From contig NZ_FNZG01000002.1 in NCBI RefSeq assembly GCF_900109195.1, forward strand, positions 628,191 through 692,190: DNA of 64,000 nt, written 5' to 3'. This DNA is from Pseudooceanicola nitratireducens (GTDB lineage: Bacteria; Pseudomonadota; Alphaproteobacteria; Rhodobacterales; Rhodobacteraceae). Position numbers and translations under genes: made by a program. Below the pieces are notes generated by a model that ran no database searches, had not been told where the DNA came from, and saw only the letters and a program-made list of their open reading frames with translations. This document shows positions 40,699-49,336 of the stretch, one piece after another; the stretch's first letter is position 1, and each line of letters begins with the position of its first letter.

Positions 40699-41082
40699 AT
40701 GATTACCTTGGAGCACGCAAATGTCACCGTTTCCGATCCTGATGCGACTGCGGCCTGGCTGGCCAAGGTCTTTGGCTGGCACATTCGCTGGTCGGGACCC
40801 GCGATGCAGACCGGTCGAACCGTCCATGTGGGAACACCCCAGGCTTATGTCGCGCTCTTTTCCCACGGAGAAACGCAGACAACAGATGCGGATAGCTATC
40901 GCACTGTCGGCATGCTGAACCACCTGGCGGTCTTCACCGACGAAGACATCGACGCGGTCGAGGGGCGGGTGAAGGCGGCCGGGTTCACGCCGATCAACCA
41001 CAACGACTATGCCCCCGGACGGCGCTTCTATTTCCACGATTCCGACGGGATCGAATGGGAAGTCGCCTCGCACCAGGGATGA
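40699..41082 (+). CDS. VOC family protein (glyoxalase/bleomycin-resistance fold), SoxR target
   Basis: 127 residues. The vicinal-oxygen-chelate pattern is visible as two beta-alpha-beta units ('LEHANVTVSDPDATAAWLAKVFGW' and 'LNHLAVFTDEDIDAVEGRVKAAGF'), with 'FYFHDSDGIEWEVAS' as the usual end, containing metal-ligand positions His and Glu. Members include glyoxalases, dioxygenases and drug-binding proteins. The SoxR promoter directly upstream suggests a role in handling redox-active compounds. GAAAGGGA lies upstream of ATG 40699. Confidence 0.85.
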   Translation: MITLEHANVTVSDPDATAAWLAKVFGWHIRWSGPAMQTGRTVHVGTPQAYVALFSHGETQTTDADSYRTVGMLNHLAVFTDEDIDAVEGRVKAAGFTPINHNDYAPGRRFYFHDSDGIEWEVASHQG

Positions 41083-41142
41083 TGGCCATTTCACTTGCAT
41101 TTGCCGGCCCGATTGGGTTGGGTAGCCGGACCTGATTTGTAG

Positions 41143-41171
41143 CGAAGGGGCCTTGGTGAAAGGCCCCTTCG
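41143..41171 (+). terminator. 12-bp hairpin between the VOC gene and greA
   Basis: A perfect 12-bp stem CGAAGGGGCCTT/AAGGCCCCTTCG with a GGTGA loop. The tail (TCATTG) is poor in T. It may terminate the VOC transcript or act as a leader hairpin of greA, which starts 20 bases later. Confidence 0.6.
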
Positions 41172-41191
41172 TCATTGCCGTGGAGGACCGA

Positions 41192-41662
41192 ATGGAAAAG
41201 ATCCCGATGACCCGCGCCGGTTTCGTTGCCCTCGAAGCCGAGTTGAAGCATCTCAAAAGCGTGGAACGTCCCGAGATCATCAAGGCCATCGCCGAAGCGC
41301 GTGAGCTGGGTGATTTGTCGGAGAACGCGGAATACCATTCGGCGCGCGAAAAGCAGTCCTTCATCGAAGGCCGCATCAAGGAACTTGAAGGCGTGATTTC
41401 CCTGGCCGACGTCATCGACCCCAAGACCCTGTCCGGTGCGGTGAAATTCGGTGCCAAGGTCACCGTCGTGGACGAGGACACCGACGAAGAGAAGAACTGG
41501 CAGATCGTTGGCGAATACGAAGCCAACATCGAAAAGGGTCTTCTGAACGTCAAATCCCCGATCGCGCGGGCGCTGATCGGCAAGGACGAAGGCGATTCCG
41601 TCGAGGTTCGCACGCCGGGCGGGCAGCGGTCCTATGAGATTCTCAAGATTGAATATAGTTGA
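41192..41662 (+). CDS. greA: Transcription elongation factor GreA
   Basis: 156 residues, family length, from ATG 41192 with GGAGG five bases upstream. The N-terminal coiled coil ends in the acidic tip '[21 protein letters not shown]' (catalytic Asp and Glu), and the C-terminal domain has '[18 protein letters not shown]'. It rescues backtracked RNA polymerase by stimulating transcript cleavage. The upstream hairpin at 41143-41171 is unusually close to the ribosome binding site. Confidence 0.96.
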   Translation: MEKIPMTRAGFVALEAELKHLKSVERPEIIKAIAEARELGDLSENAEYHSAREKQSFIEGRIKELEGVISLADVIDPKTLSGAVKFGAKVTVVDEDTDEEKNWQIVGEYEANIEKGLLNVKSPIARALIGKDEGDSVEVRTPGGQRSYEILKIEYS

Positions 41663-41700
41663 ATAGGGACCACAGCGATTCCCCGTTCATTGGTTGAGTG

Positions 41701-42738
41701 ATGACCAACACCCCCGATCCCAGGCCGACCCCCGTCGGAGTCTATGACCAGCCCCTGCCAGAGCGTCTGTCAAACGCAGAGAAGATCGCCCTGGGTCTTT
41801 CGGTGGTCTGGCTGCTGGGTGCGGGTCTGTTCTTCGTGGTGATGCGCGGTTCCTCGGCCCGCTCGGAAGGGAGCTATGATCCCTTGACCTTCGTCATGGT
41901 TATTCTGGCCGTCTTCCTGCCGGTCGCGATGTTCTGGGTGGCGGCGACCGTGGCCCGGACCTCGCGCCAGATCCGCGAGGAAAACCGCCAGCTGCGCGCC
42001 GCTATCGACGCGATCCGCGAAAGCCACGCCGCCGACATGGCGCGGGCCGGCGGCGGCGAAGGCAGCATTGCCCGCAAGCTGGATGAAATCGCCGCCGCGC
42101 AGCGCAAGACGGAAACCACGCTGGCGACCTTCCATTCGATCCGCGCAACCGAAGCCGCGCGCCCCGATGTGGCACGTGCGGAAACGCCGGGCGACACCCC
42201 CGGCCTTCCCGCCGGGGTCGAGGAACAGGTGGATCTGCCCCTTGCTGTCGAGCTCGAGGACAGCCCGCCGCTGCCCCGAGCGACCTTCATCCGCGCGCTG
42301 AACTTCCCCGAAACCGCCGAGGACGAAGTGGGCTTTGGCGCGCTGCGCCAGGCGCTGAAGGACCGGCAGTCGGCCAACCTGATCCAGGCGGCTCAGGACG
42401 TTCTGACCCTGCTTAGCCAGGACGGCATCTACATGGACGACCTGCGCCCCGACATGGCCCGCCCCGAGGTCTGGCGCCGCTTTGCCAATGGCGAACGCGG
42501 CCGCGTGGTCGCGGCGCTTGGCGGGATCCGCGACAGGTCTTCGCTGGCGCTGACGGCCGGGCGGATGCGGCAGGACCCGGTGTTCCGCGACGCGGCGCAC
42601 CATTTCCTGCGCCGCTTCGACCGCATGTTCGTAGACTTCGAAAAGACCGCGTCGGACCAGGACATCACGGCGCTGTCGGAAACCCGCACCTCGCGCGCCT
42701 TCATGCTGCTGGGGCGTGTGGCGGGCGTCTTCAACTGA
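41701..42738 (+). CDS. Conserved membrane protein of unknown function with coiled coil
   Basis: 345 residues from ATG 41701 (a GTG three bases earlier is possible). Two transmembrane helices ('IALGLSVVWLLGAGLFFVV' and 'LTFVMVILAVFLPVAMFWVAA') near the N-terminus are followed by a charged coiled-coil segment ('RQIREENRQLRAAIDAIRESH') and a helical cytoplasmic domain ending 'FDRMFVDFEKTASDQDITALSETRTSRAFMLLGRVAG'. I know it as a conserved Rhodobacteraceae protein without assigned function. It follows greA by 38 bases and converges with mobB. Confidence 0.75.
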   Translation: MTNTPDPRPTPVGVYDQPLPERLSNAEKIALGLSVVWLLGAGLFFVVMRGSSARSEGSYDPLTFVMVILAVFLPVAMFWVAATVARTSRQIREENRQLRAAIDAIRESHAADMARAGGGEGSIARKLDEIAAAQRKTETTLATFHSIRATEAARPDVARAETPGDTPGLPAGVEEQVDLPLAVELEDSPPLPRATFIRALNFPETAEDEVGFGALRQALKDRQSANLIQAAQDVLTLLSQDGIYMDDLRPDMARPEVWRRFANGERGRVVAALGGIRDRSSLALTAGRMRQDPVFRDAAHHFLRRFDRMFVDFEKTASDQDITALSETRTSRAFMLLGRVAGVFN

Positions 42739-42772
42739 CCGATGTCCCCGCAAGGGGGGCCTGGCCAGGCGG

Positions 42773-43270
42773 CTAAAGCCCAAGCGTCGCGCTGATGAAA
42801 TCCGCAATCGCGCCCGTGTCATCCAGATGGAAGACCACCCAGCCCTCGGGGCAGGCCGAGGGCGTGTCGCTGGCGATGGCCAGGATCGTCGGATCCTGAT
42901 CGGCCAGGAAGGGCTTGCCGGTCTCCGCTCGGTGCGCCTCGATCCGGGGATGGGGGCCGGATTTGTAGCCCTCGACCAGCACCAGGTCGACCGGCGACAG
43001 CTTGGGCAACAGCGCCTCGAGCGGCGGTTCGGGATCCTCGCGCAGCTCATGCAACAGGGCCCAACGGTTTTCCGACACGATCAGCACCTCTTGTGCGCCG
43101 GCCTCGCGGTGGCGGTGGCTGTCCTTGCCGGGCTTGTCCAGATCGACCCGGTGGTGGGTGTGCTTGACCGTGGACACGCGCAGCCCACGGGCGGTGAATT
43201 CCGCCACAAGCCGTTCGGTCAGCCCGGTCTTGCCCGAGTTCTTGTAGCCCGCGATGCCGAAAATTTTCAT
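42773..43270 (-). CDS. mobB: Molybdopterin-guanine dinucleotide biosynthesis adaptor MobB
   Basis: 165 residues. The P-loop 'FGIAGYKNSGKTGLTERLV' and 'VSTVKHTHHRVDLDKPGKDS' are the MobB hallmarks, with 'VDLVLVEGYKSGPHPRIE' as the Walker B region. It binds GTP and assists MobA. The start overlaps the mobA stop by 4 bases, forming a mobA-mobB operon. A moaB gene lies at 57 kb. Confidence 0.94.
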   Translation of the reverse strand: MKIFGIAGYKNSGKTGLTERLVAEFTARGLRVSTVKHTHHRVDLDKPGKDSHRHREAGAQEVLIVSENRWALLHELREDPEPPLEALLPKLSPVDLVLVEGYKSGPHPRIEAHRAETGKPFLADQDPTILAIASDTPSACPEGWVVFHLDDTGAIADFISATLGL

Positions 43271-43872
43271 GTTGTTCCGTCCAGATAGGCCGCGGCCCGG
43301 GTCAGGTCCTCGGGCGTGTTCACATTGTAGAAAGGGTCCGGGTCGGTCGCCGGAAAATTGGCGGTACGGGCGTCGATCGCCGTGGTCCAGTCGGTGACGC
43401 GGCGGGTGCCGCCGCGGATCGCCCGGTCCAGATCATCGGCCAAAGCGGTCGGCCAGAGCCCGCAGACCGGATGCAGCCGCCCGCCGCTTGCCGCCAGCGC
43501 GGCGTGGTGCGCGGGGTCGTCCGCGGCCAGCATCAGCCGGGGGATCAGATCGCCGGGCAAAAAGGGCGCATCGGCCGGCACGGTGATGACAAAGGGCTGA
43601 TCGCCGAGTTCGCGGGCCCATCTTATCGCGGTCAGGATACCCGCCAGCGGTCCGGGGCGGTCGGGCAGGGTGTCGGGATGACAGGGCAGGTCGATGCCCG
43701 CCAGTCCTCCGAGGGTGTTGGTATTCACCGCCACGGCCCCGGCCTGCGGTTCGATCCGGTCGCGCACATGGGCGATCAGCGGGTGACCGGCCAGCGGCAA
43801 CAGCGCCTTGTCCGTCCCGCCCATCCGGCGCGAGCCCCCGCCAGCCAGGATCATTACCCAGGGCGCAGTCAT
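43267..43872 (-). CDS. mobA: Molybdenum cofactor guanylyltransferase MobA
   Basis: 201 residues from the ATG at 43872. The nucleotide-binding N-terminus 'MILAGGGSRRMGGTDKALLPLAGHPLI' is the MobA signature, and 'FVITVPADAPFLPGDLIPRL' contains the metal-binding aspartate. It attaches GMP to molybdopterin. A start 36 bases further upstream would add 12 residues of arginine-rich sequence. A 14-bp palindrome (CAAAAGCGCTTTTG, 43922-43935) lies upstream, between mobA and the divergent azlC. Confidence 0.92.
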   Translation of the reverse strand: MTAPWVMILAGGGSRRMGGTDKALLPLAGHPLIAHVRDRIEPQAGAVAVNTNTLGGLAGIDLPCHPDTLPDRPGPLAGILTAIRWARELGDQPFVITVPADAPFLPGDLIPRLMLAADDPAHHAALAASGGRLHPVCGLWPTALADDLDRAIRGGTRRVTDWTTAIDARTANFPATDPDPFYNVNTPEDLTRAAAYLDGTT

Positions 43873-44008
43873 GCGCGGACTCCGGCGACACGCCGGGAAG
43901 CGCGCCAAATCGCGCAGCGGGCAAAAGCGCTTTTGTCTGGGGGGGAAGATTGCATCGGGATGGGGCAGGGCTTAGGGACGTCTGGGTTCACTCTAGGGGC
44001 TTGTCGCC

Positions 44009-44728
44009 ATGTCCTCCACCATTTCCAAATGCTTCTGGCGCGGTTTCCGGGATGGGTTGCCGTTTCTCCTCGTCGTGGGGCCGTTTTCGGTTCTCTTCGG
44101 GGTGGTCGCGGCCGAGGCCGGGCTGAACGTGATCGAGGCGCTGAGCTTCTCGGTCGTGGTGATCGCGGGCGCGGCGCAGTTCACGGCCGTGCAGCTGCTG
44201 CAGGATGATGCCCCGACGGTGATCATCATCCTCTCGGCGCTGGCGATCAACCTGCGCATGGCGATGTATTCCGCCACGCTGACCCCGCATCTGGGCAAGG
44301 CCCCGCTGTGGCAGCGTGCCTTCGTGGCCTATTTCCTGGTGGATCAGAGCTTTGCCCTGTCGGCCGCGAAATACGAAAAGGAACGCGGCTGGACCACGGC
44401 GCAGAAGATCGCCTATTTCTTCGGGACGGTCACGCCGATCTGTCCGATGTGGTACGTGCTGACCGTGGTCGGTGCGCTGATCGGAAATGCGATCCCGCCC
44501 GAATACGCGCTGGACTTTGCGCTGCCCATCACCTTCCTGGCCATGATCGCGCCGATGCTGCGGTCCCTTCCGCACCTGGCGGCGGCGGCGGTGGCTATGA
44601 CCGCGTCGCTGGTCTTTTCGGGGCTGCCCCTGAACCTGGGCCTTCTGGTAGCCGGCGTACTGGGCATGATGACCGGTGCCCGCGTCGAACTGTGGACCAC
44701 CGCCAAGCAGAAGGAGGCGCTGGCATGA
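44009..44728 (+). CDS. azlC: AzlC family branched-chain amino-acid exporter, large subunit
   Basis: 239 residues with about six transmembrane helices. 'PFSVLFGVVAAEAGLNVIEALSFSV' and 'AGAAQFTAVQLLQDDAP' followed by 'SALAINLRMAMYSATLTPHL' are the AzlC blocks. With AzlD it exports branched-chain amino acids. The stop overlaps the azlD start (ATGA). It is divergent from mobA. Confidence 0.9.
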   Translation: MSSTISKCFWRGFRDGLPFLLVVGPFSVLFGVVAAEAGLNVIEALSFSVVVIAGAAQFTAVQLLQDDAPTVIIILSALAINLRMAMYSATLTPHLGKAPLWQRAFVAYFLVDQSFALSAAKYEKERGWTTAQKIAYFFGTVTPICPMWYVLTVVGALIGNAIPPEYALDFALPITFLAMIAPMLRSLPHLAAAAVAMTASLVFSGLPLNLGLLVAGVLGMMTGARVELWTTAKQKEALA

Positions 44729-45060
44729 CGGGCATGATCGACCGGACCGAACTTTGGATCGTGATCCTGGCCCTTGGGCTGGGCAGCTTTGGCCTGCGCT
44801 TCGTCTTTCTTGGCCTGGTCGGGGACAAGGCGATGCCAGACTGGGTGCTGCGGCATCTGCGGTACACGGCGGTTTCGGTGCTGCCGGCGCTGGTCGCGCC
44901 GCTGGTCGTCTGGCCCGGTGCCACCGAAGGAGAGATTGATCCCCCCCGGCTGATCGCCGCGCTTGTGGCGGTGGCCGTGGGGCTGGGAACCGGGCGCACC
45001 CTGGCCGCGATCCTTTGCGGCTTTGCGGCGCTTTACGGGATGTTCTGGCTGATCGGCTAG
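44725..45060 (+). CDS. azlD: AzlD domain protein, small subunit of the amino-acid exporter
   Basis: 111 residues with four hydrophobic segments. 'VILALGLGSFGLRFVFLGLVGDK' and 'VSVLPALVAPLVVWPG' match AzlD. Translation is coupled to azlC through the ATGA overlap, AAGGAGG eight bases upstream. A small hairpin (45065-45084) follows the stop. Confidence 0.9.
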   Translation: MTGMIDRTELWIVILALGLGSFGLRFVFLGLVGDKAMPDWVLRHLRYTAVSVLPALVAPLVVWPGATEGEIDPPRLIAALVAVAVGLGTGRTLAAILCGFAALYGMFWLIG

Positions 45061-45064
45061 GAGC

Positions 45065-45084
45065 GGCGGGTCGCTGGACCCGCC
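45065..45084. terminator. Short hairpin after azlD
   Basis: An 8-bp perfect stem GGCGGGTC/GACCCGCC with a GCTG loop. There is no T-rich tail, so its role in termination is uncertain. It lies between convergent genes. Confidence 0.4.
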
Positions 45085-45120
45085 TTGCCGCGTATCACGG
45101 GGCCAGCCGCCCGACCACGA

Positions 45121-45681
45121 TCAGTCGTTTTCGATGATCGTGGTTTCCTTGGCCGTCACCAGCCGCTTGATCTGGTTTTCCAGGTTGACCGGGTAATAGG
45201 TCCGTTCCACCCCTTCGAACCCGGGCAGGGTCTGCAGGATCGACGAGGTGCTTTGCGCGCAATGGGCCGCACCGACCGCGCCGTAGGTTTTCACCTTCTG
45301 AAGCGCCATCTGCGCCACCTGCGGCGAAACCGGGATTTCAAGCTTGTTCACCAGGTAGGCGCTGCGCGCGTGCTGGCTGGAGAAGGCGTTTTCGACAGGC
45401 GGGGTGAAGCCGTACAGCACGTCGCCGGACCGCACGACGCCCTGGGCCTCGAAGCTGCCGGCGGGGTCGAAAAGGACGCGTTCGTCGGCATTGACGCCAA
45501 GCGCGGTATGGCCCCCCGCACCGGTGTTGCGGTTGATCACCGTGTAAAGCGTCAGTGTGGTGGGGCCGGTGTTGGGAACCTTCAGCGCGGCCAGTTCGGC
45601 CGGCGGGGCGGTTTCCGGGTTGCGGGCGGTACAGCCCGCAAGAACGGCCACGGCCGCCAGGGCAAGAAACAGGCGTTTCAT
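45121..45681 (-). CDS. Lipoprotein, possible permuted papain-like (NlpC/P60-related) fold
   Basis: 186 residues. Signal peptide with lipobox 'LAGC' (Cys17), so membrane-anchored. His58 in 'GAGGHTALGV' and Cys141 in 'AHCAQSTSSIL' occur in the order and local context seen in circularly permuted NlpC/P60 proteins (YaeF/YiiX type): a histidine at the end of one strand, then the cysteine at the start of a helix. I therefore suspect a thiol hydrolase or acyltransferase, but this is inference. The gene stands alone between azlD (convergent) and the oxidase subunit IV gene (same direction). Confidence 0.7.
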   Translation of the reverse strand: MKRLFLALAAVAVLAGCTARNPETAPPAELAALKVPNTGPTTLTLYTVINRNTGAGGHTALGVNADERVLFDPAGSFEAQGVVRSGDVLYGFTPPVENAFSSQHARSAYLVNKLEIPVSPQVAQMALQKVKTYGAVGAAHCAQSTSSILQTLPGFEGVERTYYPVNLENQIKRLVTAKETTIIEND

Positions 45682-45721
45682 CGTCGTCTCCTGTCCGGGC
45701 GGGCGCGGCCGCCCGATGGGT

Positions 45722-45856
45722 TTAGCTGTTGAACAGGGCCAGGAAGATCAGCACGCCGATCGAGATGCCGGAAACCCAAGCCGAGGCCTTGATGAAGCCG
45801 TCAAAGGTCTTTTCCTGAACTTCGATGTCCATTTCACCGTGCTTGTGGTCGGCCAT
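45722..45856 (-). CDS. aa3-type cytochrome c oxidase subunit IV (44 residues)
   Basis: A 44-residue protein: a polar N-terminus ('[21 protein letters not shown]') followed by one transmembrane helix ('[20 protein letters not shown]'). This is the small subunit IV of the aa3 cytochrome c oxidase of Rhodobacter and Paracoccus, which contacts subunits I and III but is not essential for catalysis. The oxidase's other subunit genes are not in the window. It lies 40 bases upstream of the lipoprotein gene in the same direction. Confidence 0.88.
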   Translation of the reverse strand: MADHKHGEMDIEVQEKTFDGFIKASAWVSGISIGVLIFLALFNS

Positions 45857-45934
45857 TGTGCAGATCCCTTATCTTTCACGCCATCTGGCGAATGCTGTTG
45901 GTCGCAGGCTGATTAGCGGATTTGCCGGGCCGAG

Positions 45935-46414
45935 TCACGCGTCCCCGGCGGCCTGCGACGACTTTTCCAGATCCTGTCGTAGCCGGAACCCGATCCGGCG
46001 CGGCGGTTCCTGTTCGACAACCTTGGGCATGGCGCGCAGGGTCACCGACAGCTGGGTCACGTGCTGGATCAGCTGGGTCTTCGTGCCGGTGGCGTCCTGA
46101 CCGTAAAAGGTCACGATGTCGGGGTCGAAAAAGCCCATGCCCTCGATCCGCAGGGTGCCGGTTTCGCCGCCGACAAAGCCCATGGCGACCTCGTGATCCG
46201 CGTCCAGGCCTTCCTCGAAGTTCTGGATGTACAGGATCAGCCGTTCATAGGCCCATTCCGCGGGGCTTTTCGCCTTGGCGGGCTTGTCGGTGACATGGTC
46301 GGCGCGGTCGCAGTCGTCGTTCCGGTCGGCCTCGGGGAGGGCGTCGTGACGGCGCGGGATGGCGTCGTTCTCGTGGGCTTCGGCCGAGGTTTCGATCTGA
46401 TCGTTGCTCATCAT
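45935..46414 (-). CDS. DUF6173-like conserved protein
   Basis: 159 residues. The first 50 residues are acidic and disordered; the rest is a compact domain with 'SPAEWAYERLILYIQNFEEGLDADHEVAMGF' and 'LRIEGMGFFDPDIVTFYGQD', which I recognise as a conserved alphaproteobacterial family often annotated DUF6173, without known function. The start is one of two adjoining ATGs at 46414 and 46411; the first overlaps the MBL hydrolase stop by 4 bases, so it belongs to the acyl-CoA dehydrogenase-MBL operon. Confidence 0.8.
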   Translation of the reverse strand: MMSNDQIETSAEAHENDAIPRRHDALPEADRNDDCDRADHVTDKPAKAKSPAEWAYERLILYIQNFEEGLDADHEVAMGFVGGETGTLRIEGMGFFDPDIVTFYGQDATGTKTQLIQHVTQLSVTLRAMPKVVEQEPPRRIGFRLRQDLEKSSQAAGDA

Positions 46415-47454
46415 GTTGCCTGCCAGGTATAGGCCCCGTCCTCGCGCAGGGTCCGCGTGGCGCGGCCGATCTTGTGCAGGTGCTGGAGGTGGGCGTATGC
46501 CTCGACCATGGCCAGCCCGTAGATCGCATCGACGATCTCGCGCTTGAACAGGGGAGAGAAGCATTCCACCGCCGTGCGGGGCGTTTCGATATGTTTCGCA
46601 AGCCGGTCCAGCGCGGTGTGGTGGTTCGCGATCAGGTCCTGCATGCGGCGGGGCAGCCCGGTAAAGGGCAGCTTGTGCCCGCCGATCACCAGGTGATCTT
46701 CGCGGGACAGCGGGGCCAGCCGTTCGCAGGCTTCCAGCCATTCGGCCAGGGGGTCGGCCTCGGGTTCGGCAGGCTGCACGCCGATATTGGGGCTGATCGT
46801 GGGCAGGACCTGGTCCCCGGCGATCACCAGGTTGTCGTCACGCGACCACAGGGTGACATGTTCCGGCGCATGGCCGTTGCCCATGTGCACGTCCCAGTCG
46901 CGGCCGCCGGCGCGGATCACGTCGCCCTGCTGGATGCGGACGTGGCCCACGGGCACCGGGTGCACGATGTCCGAGAAGTTGAAGGGCCGTTCGGTACGGC
47001 GCTTGTCTAGCTTGTCCTTGGGCATCCCGGCGCGGGTCCAGTAGCGGATCGCCGGTTCGGTCGGGTATTTCTCTTCGTCCAGCACCAGCATCCGCGTCAG
47101 CAGATACGAGGTGCGCGAGGCCCAGTGTTCCGCCCCGTGGTTCTGCATCAGCCAGCCCAGCATGCCGACGTGGTCGGGGTGGTGATGGGTGATGATGACG
47201 CGCGAAATCGGCTTGCCCTTCAGGGGCCCGCCGATGATCGCCTGCCATTCCTCGATCGTGTCGGGGCGATAGGTGCCGGTGTCGACGATGGTCCAGCTGT
47301 CGCCGTCGTCCAGCGCGATGACGTTCACCCATTTCAGCGCCATCGGCAGGGTGATCGAGAACCAGAGCACGCCTTCCGCGATTTCGATGGCTTTCCCCGG
47401 TTCCGGAGGTTCGGACCAGGGAAAGGCGAGCGGGGCGTGATCCGAGGGGCTCAT
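46411..47454 (-). CDS. MBL-fold metallo-hydrolase
   Basis: 347 residues. The metal motif 'VIITHHHPDHVGM' (HxHxDH) is complete, with 'MGNGHAPEHVTLW' and 'LVIAGDQVLPTISPNIG' as later ligands, and a C-terminal winged-helix-like region of about 90 residues typical of the LACTB2/Rv-type hydrolases. Its substrate may be a thioester or a lactone. It overlaps the acyl-CoA dehydrogenase gene by 4 bases upstream and the DUF6173 gene by 4 bases downstream, so a thioesterase-like role in fatty-acid oxidation is plausible. Confidence 0.88.
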   Translation of the reverse strand: MSPSDHAPLAFPWSEPPEPGKAIEIAEGVLWFSITLPMALKWVNVIALDDGDSWTIVDTGTYRPDTIEEWQAIIGGPLKGKPISRVIITHHHPDHVGMLGWLMQNHGAEHWASRTSYLLTRMLVLDEEKYPTEPAIRYWTRAGMPKDKLDKRRTERPFNFSDIVHPVPVGHVRIQQGDVIRAGGRDWDVHMGNGHAPEHVTLWSRDDNLVIAGDQVLPTISPNIGVQPAEPEADPLAEWLEACERLAPLSREDHLVIGGHKLPFTGLPRRMQDLIANHHTALDRLAKHIETPRTAVECFSPLFKREIVDAIYGLAMVEAYAHLQHLHKIGRATRTLREDGAYTWQAT

Positions 47455-49178
47455 GCGGTCAGCTCATCCGTGGTCAGCGCATAAAGATCCTCGGCTCCGC
47501 AGGTGGCATGGGCCAGGTGGCCTATGTGTTCCGGCAGCAGGCGGGTGATGTAGAACCGAGCCAGGCGGGTGCGCGGGCCATTATCGCCCTCGGCCAGGGC
47601 GGCCTTGAGGTGGTAATGCGCGCCCAGCACACGGGCAAAGCCCATCAGATAGGGGACCGCGCCGGCAAAGCGTTCGTTCAGCTCTCCCTGGGCGGTCATC
47701 CATTCGGTGGCCTCGCGCAGGGTCTCGGCCGATTGCCAGACCGCTTCGCCCAGGTCGGGCAGCTTGGCGCGGGCTTCCTCGGCGGTGGCCTCGATCTCGT
47801 CGATGATGGCATTGGCGGTTTCGCCGCCGTCCATCATCTTGCGCGCGACCATGTCCATCGCCTGGATGCCGTTGGTGCCTTCGTAGATCGCGGTGACGCG
47901 GACGTCGCGGGAATATTGCGCCGCACCGGTTTCCTCGATGAAGCCCATGCCGCCGTGGATCTGCACGCCCAGTTCGGACACGCGCATGCCGACCTCGGTG
48001 CCGAAGGCCTTGGCGATCGGCGTCAGGAAGGCCGCGCGGGCGGTCCAGGCCTTGTCGCCGGTGGCGGCGGTCATGTCGATGCCCACACCGCAGGCCAAAG
48101 CGATGGCGCGGGCGGCAAAGGTGTCGGCCTTCATGGTGGCGACCATGCGGCGCACGTCGGCGTGGTCTAGGATGGTGCCGGTGCCCTCGGGGGTGCCGTC
48201 CAGCGGCGTGCGGCCCTGCTTGCGGTCCATGGCATAGGCGATGGCGTGCTGCATCGCGCCTTCGGCAATGCCGATGCCCTGGATGCCGACGCCCAGGCGG
48301 GCGTTGTTCATCATGGTGAACATCGCCGCCATGCCCTTGTTTTCCTCACCGACCAGCCAGCCGGTGGCGCGGTCGTATTCCATCACGCAGGTCGGCGATC
48401 CGTGGATGCCCAGCTTGTGTTCCAGCGACACGACGCGCAGCGAATTCGCCTCGCCCAGGGAACCGTCTTCGTTCGGGATGTACTTGGGCACCATGAACAG
48501 GCTGATGCCCTTGGTGCCCGGGGCCGCATCGGGCAGCCGCGCCAGGACCAGGTGACAGATGTTGCCGCCGAAATCGTGATCCCCCCAGGAGATATAGATC
48601 TTCTGCCCCGAGATCGCATAGGTGCCGTCGCCCTGCGGTTCGGCCTTCGAGGTCAGCGCGCCGACGTCGGACCCGGCCTGCGGTTCGGTCAGGTTCATCG
48701 TGCCCGACCACTCGCCCGAGATCAGCTTGGGCAGGTAGAGGTCCTTCATCCAGTCGGGCGCATGGTGTTCCAGCGCCTCGATATGGCCCTGGGTCAGCAG
48801 CGGGTTCAGGCCAAGCGACATGCACGACGCGGCGAAGAAGTCGTTCACCGCGCAGCTCAGCGTCTGGGGCAGGCCCATGCCGCCGTATTCGGGCGTTGCC
48901 GCCAGGCCCAGCCAGCCGCCTTCGGTCATCGCCTTGTAGCCGTCGGCAAACCCCTTGGAGGTGCGCACAACGCCGTTTTCCAGCCGCGCCGGGTCCAGGT
49001 CGCCGTTGCGGTTCAGCGGAGCCATGACCTCGTCTGCCAGTTTCGCGACCTCGGTCAGGATGGCATCCACGGTGTCGGGCGTTGCCTCGGCATAGGTGTC
49101 CGTGGACGAGACGTCCGAGAAGCCGACGACATGTTCCAGAACGAACTTGTATTCGGAGACGGGCGAACGATAGGGCAT
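47451..49178 (-). CDS. Acyl-CoA dehydrogenase, DmdC-like long form
   Basis: 575 residues from the ATG at 49178, with AGGAGGATC upstream. FAD and substrate blocks 'MNLTEPQAGSDVGALTSKA', 'QKIYISWGDHDFGGNICHLVLA', 'GVGIQGIGIAEGAMQHAIAYA' and 'QIHGGMGFIEETGAAQYSRDVRV' followed by 'YEGTNGIQ' (catalytic Glu) are complete; the extra C-terminal domain beyond residue 450 puts it in the long subgroup that includes DmdC, the methylmercaptopropionyl-CoA dehydrogenase of DMSP breakdown. The substrate cannot be decided from sequence. First gene of an operon with MBL and DUF6173 genes. Confidence 0.9.
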   Translation of the reverse strand: MPYRSPVSEYKFVLEHVVGFSDVSSTDTYAEATPDTVDAILTEVAKLADEVMAPLNRNGDLDPARLENGVVRTSKGFADGYKAMTEGGWLGLAATPEYGGMGLPQTLSCAVNDFFAASCMSLGLNPLLTQGHIEALEHHAPDWMKDLYLPKLISGEWSGTMNLTEPQAGSDVGALTSKAEPQGDGTYAISGQKIYISWGDHDFGGNICHLVLARLPDAAPGTKGISLFMVPKYIPNEDGSLGEANSLRVVSLEHKLGIHGSPTCVMEYDRATGWLVGEENKGMAAMFTMMNNARLGVGIQGIGIAEGAMQHAIAYAMDRKQGRTPLDGTPEGTGTILDHADVRRMVATMKADTFAARAIALACGVGIDMTAATGDKAWTARAAFLTPIAKAFGTEVGMRVSELGVQIHGGMGFIEETGAAQYSRDVRVTAIYEGTNGIQAMDMVARKMMDGGETANAIIDEIEATAEEARAKLPDLGEAVWQSAETLREATEWMTAQGELNERFAGAVPYLMGFARVLGAHYHLKAALAEGDNGPRTRLARFYITRLLPEHIGHLAHATCGAEDLYALTTDELTA

Positions 49179-49336
49179 GGGATCCTCCTGAACTCTGGTC
49201 CGGATGCCTGGCAGGCGCGGCACTGTCGCGTTGCTTGGCAATCGGCACGCCGTCTTCTATGCACGGCTTTAAGTCGAAAGACTAGTGACCGCCCGGTGGA
49301 GGACCCGCCGACGCGGCGTCATTTGGGGGCCGAACC

